NCBI GenBank assembly: GCA_016210395.1
Contig: JACQUI010000329.1
Location: 1 to 16,132 of the forward strand
Reading direction: 5' to 3'
Origin: Chloroflexota bacterium
Lineage (GTDB): Bacteria > Chloroflexota > Dehalococcoidia > Lucifugimonadales > JACPCL1
DNA: 16,132 nucleotides
The number at the start of each line of letters is the position of its first letter. Position 1 is the stretch's first letter. Positions 11,764 to 16,132 of this stretch are shown here, piece after piece. Both the position numbers and the translations under genes were made by a program. Under the pieces are notes generated by a model that saw only the letters and a list, made by a program, of their open reading frames with translations, ran no database searches and was not told where the DNA came from.

Positions 11764-14307
11764 ATGTTTCTTACCCGCCTTGCGTTGCGGCTCCGCGTCC
11801 TGACCATCCTCCTGATGGTGGGTGTCATGGTCGCTGGGGTCTATGGCGTCTCGAAGCTGCGCATAGAGCTGTTCCCGGACATAGAGTTCCCCCTGGTCAT
11901 CGTCTCCGCCTTCTATCCCCAGGCGACGCCTGATGCCGTGCTGCGCGATGTCACCATTCCCGTTGAGCAGGCTGTACGGGGCGTGGACAACGTCACCATG
12001 GTCCGTTCCACCTCATCTCCCAGCTTCGCCCTCATCCTGGTAGAGGCCCCCTTTGGCGTGGACATGAAGGCCATGGAGCGGGACATCGCCCAGCGCGTGC
12101 AGGCGCTGCATTTCCCAGCGGGCGTCCAGCCGCCACGGGTCTCCCGCGTGAACCCGGACGAGTTTCCGGTGCTGCAGGTCAGCATCCTGGGCCAGCCCAG
12201 CATCCCCGACCTGTACGGCATCGTGTCGTCGCAGGTCTTGCCCGCCCTGCGCGCCGTCCCCGGCGTGGGCGGCGCAGACGTGCCCCTCGGCGCGGAGGCC
12301 GGCCTGTCCATCATACGCACCAACGGCTCGCCCAGCCTTTCCATTGGTATCCTCAAGACCCCCGACGCCAACACCGTGGAGGTTTCCCACGCTGTAGGGG
12401 AGGCGCTGGAGGCCCTCAAGCCGGCCGTGCCCGCAGATGTGCAGTTCATTGAGCTCTTCGACCAGGCCCCAGGCATTGAGGACTCCATCAACGAGCTGAA
12501 GCAAGAGGTATTGCTGGGGGCTATCCTTGCGGTCCTCGTGATATTCGCTTTCCTCCTGAGCGTCCGGCCCACGCTGGTCACCAGCACTTCCATCCCCGTG
12601 AGCATTCTGGCGGCCCTCATCGTCATGCACTGGCAAGGCATGAGCCTGAACATCCTGACCCTGGGCGGCCTGGCTATCGCCGTTGGACGTGTCGTGGACG
12701 ACAGCATCGTGGTCATGGAGAACATCTTCCGCCACATCCAGCAGGGTGAAGACCGCCGCACCGCCGCTTTCAACGCTACCAGGGAAGTAGCCTCGCCTGT
12801 CACCGCCTCCACCCTCACCACCATCGCCGTCTTTGCGCCCCTGGGCTTCATCGGCGGTTTCATCGGCGTCGTCTTCCTGCCCTTTGCCCTCACCATCACG
12901 TTTGCGCTGCTTGCCTCCCTGGTCGTCGCCTTGACCGTCGTGCCGGTGCTGGCCAGCCTGCTCCTGGCCCCGAGCAACGGCCGCCGGCAGCGCGGCTCCT
13001 CCCTGGAGCGCCTCTACGCCGCAATCATCCGGTGGTCGTTGCAGCACAAATTGCGAACGCTGGCCATCGCTGCCGCGCTCTTCGTGGCGAGCGTGGGCCT
13101 TGTAGCATTCATCCCGGTCAGCTTTCTGCCGAGCTCCGGCCAGGTGCTGGTAAACGCGCAGATCGCCGTCCCCGGCGCAGCCTCCCAGCAGGAGGTGTTG
13201 GATCAGCTTGCTCAGGCGGAGGTTGCGCTGAGCAAGATGCGCAGCGACGGGGTAATAGAAGCTTTCCAGTCTACCGTGGGCAATACGGGTCAGTTCGGCG
13301 CAGCGCAGGCCAACAATAGCGCCTCCCTGGTCATCCAGCTTCCTGAAGACGCCGACGCCTCTCAGGTCACTGAGACCCTGAAACGTGACCTGCCCGGCCC
13401 CGGTCGCACCGTCGCCGTGTCCACCAGCAGCGACTCCGGCCCCCAGTCCAACAACCTGGAGCTCACACTGCTGGGCGGCGACTACGCAGTCCTCACCGAG
13501 GCTGCCAACAAGGTCACCCTGGAGCTCCAGAAGATGCCTGGCCTGACCGACCTGCGCAACGACGCAGCCATCGCCGGGCAAACGCCGGGCGCGGATGGCT
13601 TGCTGACCATCAACCGTGTGGATGGCCGCCGGGCGGTCACTATCTCGGGCGCGATCACCGACCGCAACACCGGCAAGGCACAGCGGGACGTACGCCAGAC
13701 GATAGACCGCGTGGGCCTGCCGCCCGGCGTGGAGGTCAGCACCGGCGGCGTCTTTGCCAGCATCAACGAGGCTTTCAGCCAGATGGCCGTTGCCATGCTC
13801 CTTGGCCTGGCCCTGGTCTACCTGGTCATGGTGGTCACCCAGCGCTCCCTGGTGACGCCCTTCGTCATCGTCTTCAGTCTGCCCCTTGCCTCCATAGGCG
13901 CGCTGGGCGGCCTGTTCATTACCCAGCGCACCCTGGGCCTGCCAGCCCTCATCGGCATCCTCATGCTCATCGGGCTGGTGGTGACCAACGCCATCGTCCT
14001 CATAGCCTTCGTGGAAGACCTGCGCAGGCGCGGCATCTCTGCTTCCGAGGCCCTTGTCCAGGGTGGGCGCACGCGCCTGCGCCCCATTCTCATGACTGCC
14101 CTGACCACCATATTCGTGCTGCTTCCCCTTGCGCTCGGCCTGGGAGGCAGGGGTTCCGGCATCATCGGCGCGGAGCTGGCCACCGTGGTCATCGGCGGCC
14201 TGATGACCGCCACATTCTTGACCCTGGTGGTCATTCCGATTGTGTATAGCTACCTGCGGCGCAAGGGGCCAAAGGCGCAGCCTGCCCCTAGCGCAGCCGA
14301 CGATTAG
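11764..14307 (+). CDS. RND-family efflux permease lacking docking subdomains
   Basis: 847 aa proton-driven exporter in the cytoplasmic membrane. TM1 is at about 12-30, followed by RIELFPDIEFPLV, the first porter loop, TM2-TM6 from about 249 with the proton-relay pair Asp312-Asp313 in VGRVVDDSIVVMEN, TM7 near 440, a second porter loop (LPSSGQVLVNAQIAVPGA), and TM8-TM12. The TM10 lysine of AcrB is replaced (LVVTNAIVLIAF, Thr741). AcrB is about 1049 aa. Here the docking subdomains seem absent: loop 1 jumps from VPGVGGADVPLG straight to AEAGLSIIRTNG, and loop 2 goes from LTDLRND through a short linker to LTINRVDGRRAV. No adaptor protein gene is nearby. ATG 11764 has AGGGAG five nt upstream. It may act without a TolC channel, perhaps with the flanking ABC genes. 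Confidence 0.93.
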   Translation: MFLTRLALRLRVLTILLMVGVMVAGVYGVSKLRIELFPDIEFPLVIVSAFYPQATPDAVLRDVTIPVEQAVRGVDNVTMVRSTSSPSFALILVEAPFGVDMKAMERDIAQRVQALHFPAGVQPPRVSRVNPDEFPVLQVSILGQPSIPDLYGIVSSQVLPALRAVPGVGGADVPLGAEAGLSIIRTNGSPSLSIGILKTPDANTVEVSHAVGEALEALKPAVPADVQFIELFDQAPGIEDSINELKQEVLLGAILAVLVIFAFLLSVRPTLVTSTSIPVSILAALIVMHWQGMSLNILTLGGLAIAVGRVVDDSIVVMENIFRHIQQGEDRRTAAFNATREVASPVTASTLTTIAVFAPLGFIGGFIGVVFLPFALTITFALLASLVVALTVVPVLASLLLAPSNGRRQRGSSLERLYAAIIRWSLQHKLRTLAIAAALFVASVGLVAFIPVSFLPSSGQVLVNAQIAVPGAASQQEVLDQLAQAEVALSKMRSDGVIEAFQSTVGNTGQFGAAQANNSASLVIQLPEDADASQVTETLKRDLPGPGRTVAVSTSSDSGPQSNNLELTLLGGDYAVLTEAANKVTLELQKMPGLTDLRNDAAIAGQTPGADGLLTINRVDGRRAVTISGAITDRNTGKAQRDVRQTIDRVGLPPGVEVSTGGVFASINEAFSQMAVAMLLGLALVYLVMVVTQRSLVTPFVIVFSLPLASIGALGGLFITQRTLGLPALIGILMLIGLVVTNAIVLIAFVEDLRRRGISASEALVQGGRTRLRPILMTALTTIFVLLPLALGLGGRGSGIIGAELATVVIGGLMTATFLTLVVIPIVYSYLRRKGPKAQPAPSAADD

Positions 14308-14336
14308 CCAAGGCGATGTAACGTAGGAGCCCAGCT

Positions 14337-16132
14337 ATGGAGAAACTCTTTGGCGTGCCCATAGGCCAGCTCCTGGCCTATTTGCTGGCAATCTTTGCAG
14401 TTGGCGGGGTGTTCTTCGCCTATCAGGCGCTGCGTCACCCCGTGGTGTTCAAACTGGGCGTCCGCAACATCCCCCGCCGGCGCGCGCAGACGGCTCTGGT
14501 TGTCCTGGGGCTGATGCTGGGAACGCTGCTGTTCTCCGCGTCCTTCTCTACGGGGGACACGCTCACCCACTCCATCCGGGTGAACTTCATCCGCGCCCTG
14601 GGCCAGGTTGACGAGATAGTGCAGTCGGAGCAGATGAACGCCCTGGGACGGCCCTACTTCGACATCGCCCAGCTTGACGGGGTCAAGAGCGCTCTGTCCC
14701 CGCTTGACCTGACCGAAGGGATCGCGCCCATAGCGCAGGAACGCGCGCCGGTGGTCTCACCATCTACTGGCCTGAGCGAGGCGCGGGCGGACGTGCTGGG
14801 CCTGGATGCGGACGCCATGACCAGCTTCGACCCGCTCGTTGACGCCCAGGGCGGCGAATTATCGCCGGCAGCCCTTGGACAGGGCGAGGCGTACATCAGC
14901 GCGGAGCTTGCCGACGAGGTAGACGCCAAAGCAGGCGACACGCTGCACGTGTTCCTGGGGCCAACGCCGACAGTGGTGACGGTGAAGGGGATCTACGAGG
15001 GGGGAGCGCATCCTGCCCAGGAGAAGTCGCTGGTGTTGCCATTGGCGCAGGTGCAGGCAGCAAGGGGCAACCAGGGGAAAATCAACGGCATCATCATCAA
15101 CAATAAGGGCAACGAGATCAAAGGCGCGGCGCATTCCGAAGCCATCGCTGCCGCACTGAAGCCGGCCCTGGACGGGTCTGGCCTCAAAGTTGAAGAGGTC
15201 AAGAAGGAGCGATTGAAACAGGCTGATCAGGCGGGGAGCTCCTTTGCCACAGCGTTCTTGCTATTCGGCCAGTTCTCCATTGCCGCGGGCATCCTGCTCA
15301 TCTTCCTGATCTTTATCATGCTTGCGGCGGAACGCAAGCGGGAGCTGGGCATTGCCCGCGCAGTCGGTATGCAGCGGGGTCACCTGGTGCGCATGTTCGC
15401 CTTTGAGGGTGCTATGTACAGCTTGCTGGCCTCGGCCATCGGCAGCCTGCTGGGCATGGCGGTGGGATGGGCGATGGCGAGAGTTATGATGGTGGCCTTC
15501 CAGGAGTTTGACTTCAAGCTCACCTATTCCTTCAACTGGCGAAGCCTGGCGCTGGCCTATGCGATGGGCATGGTGCTGACATTCGCCATCGTGCTCATAG
15601 CGTCGTGGCGAGCAAGCCGCCTCAACATCGTGCGCGCGGTGCGCGACCTGCCCGAGCCGTCCATGTCGAGGCGGAGCTGGCGCGGGCTTGCGATGGCTAT
15701 CCTGATCGCGGTGGCAGGCGTCATATCGCTCATAGGCGGACTTCAGAGCGAGCAGGCCGCCTTATTCAACCTGGGCGCTTCGCTGGTCATCATCGGCATA
15801 CCGCTCATCGGGCGGCGGCTGGGCCTGCCCGACCGCGCCGCCTTCACCTGGGCAGGACTGGGCCTGGTGGCGTGGTGGCTGTTTTCGGACCGGCTCTTGG
15901 ACCAGGTGTTGCCGGAGTTCAAGGTGGGCATCGAGATGTTCTTCCTCTCGGGCATCATGATCGTCATGGGGGCTGTGTGGGCAGTGGTGTACAACTCCGA
16001 CCTGCTCCTGTGGGGTATCGTCAAGGTGTTCGGGCGCATCAAGGGGGCGCCGCCGGTGCTCCGCACGGCGGTCTCTTATCCCATGAGCAGCCGCTCCAGA
16101 ACGGGAATGACCCTTGCCATGATCTCGCTGGT
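14337..16132 (+). CDS. FtsX/MacB-type ABC transporter permease (partial, runs off the window)
   Basis: At least 598 aa, open to the window end and so 3'-truncated by the edge. ATG 14337 has TAGGAG seven nt upstream. After an N-terminal helix (about 9-31) comes GVRNIPRRRAQTALVVLGLM, the usual FtsX-type entry into the second helix, then a large extracytoplasmic domain (about 75-300). The FtsX core follows: FSIAAGILLIFLIFIML, AAERKRELGIARAVGM (coupling helix) and two more helices. Further helices lead to LRTAVSYPMSSRSRTGMTLAM at the edge, which looks like the start of a second FtsX half, so the whole protein is probably a long duplicated permease. It is the likely partner of the ATPase at 10890, from which it is separated by the RND gene. 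Confidence 0.93.
   Translation, partial: MEKLFGVPIGQLLAYLLAIFAVGGVFFAYQALRHPVVFKLGVRNIPRRRAQTALVVLGLMLGTLLFSASFSTGDTLTHSIRVNFIRALGQVDEIVQSEQMNALGRPYFDIAQLDGVKSALSPLDLTEGIAPIAQERAPVVSPSTGLSEARADVLGLDADAMTSFDPLVDAQGGELSPAALGQGEAYISAELADEVDAKAGDTLHVFLGPTPTVVTVKGIYEGGAHPAQEKSLVLPLAQVQAARGNQGKINGIIINNKGNEIKGAAHSEAIAAALKPALDGSGLKVEEVKKERLKQADQAGSSFATAFLLFGQFSIAAGILLIFLIFIMLAAERKRELGIARAVGMQRGHLVRMFAFEGAMYSLLASAIGSLLGMAVGWAMARVMMVAFQEFDFKLTYSFNWRSLALAYAMGMVLTFAIVLIASWRASRLNIVRAVRDLPEPSMSRRSWRGLAMAILIAVAGVISLIGGLQSEQAALFNLGASLVIIGIPLIGRRLGLPDRAAFTWAGLGLVAWWLFSDRLLDQVLPEFKVGIEMFFLSGIMIVMGAVWAVVYNSDLLLWGIVKVFGRIKGAPPVLRTAVSYPMSSRSRTGMTLAMISL

Noticed and set aside
12013..13581. 522-codon open frame antisense to the RND gene
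   Set aside because: Composition and repetitive Gly/Asp/Gln content are those of a shadow frame in GC-rich DNA; the sense frame is a clear RND protein.

Overview
The window looks like a chromosomal housekeeping region of a GC-rich bacterium. My best guess is a member of Chloroflexota (Dehalococcoidia or a SAR202-like relative). That guess rests on codon and base composition, the scattered operon fragments (a stand-alone rplJL unit, trpA away from trpB), short GTAGGGGC-type palindromes, and general protein flavour. No taxonomic marker is decisive. There are no phage, IS, CRISPR or tRNA genes.

Layout, left to right. (1) 1-454: a near-consensus promoter and a small two-helix membrane protein. 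(2) 493-1151, minus strand: a broken radC that has lost its JAMM metal motif through a frameshifting internal deletion, followed by a double REP-like inverted repeat. (3) 1313-2773, minus strand: the ribosomal stalk operon, with promoter, L10-binding leader, intrinsic attenuator, rplJ, rplL, a 34-bp perfect palindrome and a small zinc-ribbon protein. (4) 2902-4286, plus strand: a DsbA/FrnE-like oxidoreductase whose first active-site cysteine codon is an in-frame TGA, followed by a SECIS-like hairpin, so a probable selenoprotein; then a CPBP-family membrane protease. (5) 4398-6642: a leader with two hairpins whose loops are complementary, then tightly packed trpA-aroH-ribF. (6) 6673-9225: a second copy of the palindrome, an unrecognised protein translationally coupled to an AlaX-type tRNA-editing enzyme, and an EamA transporter. 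(7) 9260-10069, minus strand: thiD. (8) 10138-16132: a TetR-controlled export operon made of an ABC ATPase, an RND permease and an FtsX/MacB-type permease that runs off the end of the window.

The two main points are the probable selenocysteine DsbA-like protein (2902-3549), which gene callers would truncate to a start at 3034 and so strip of its active site, and the regulatory RNAs. The rplJ leader shows a 9-nt segment that can pair either within the L10 site or with the terminator arm. The trpA leader has potential kissing loops I do not recognise from known riboswitch classes. The RND permease (847 aa) seems to lack both periplasmic docking subdomains and sits between an ABC ATPase and its probable permease, which suggests an export system working without a TolC-type channel.
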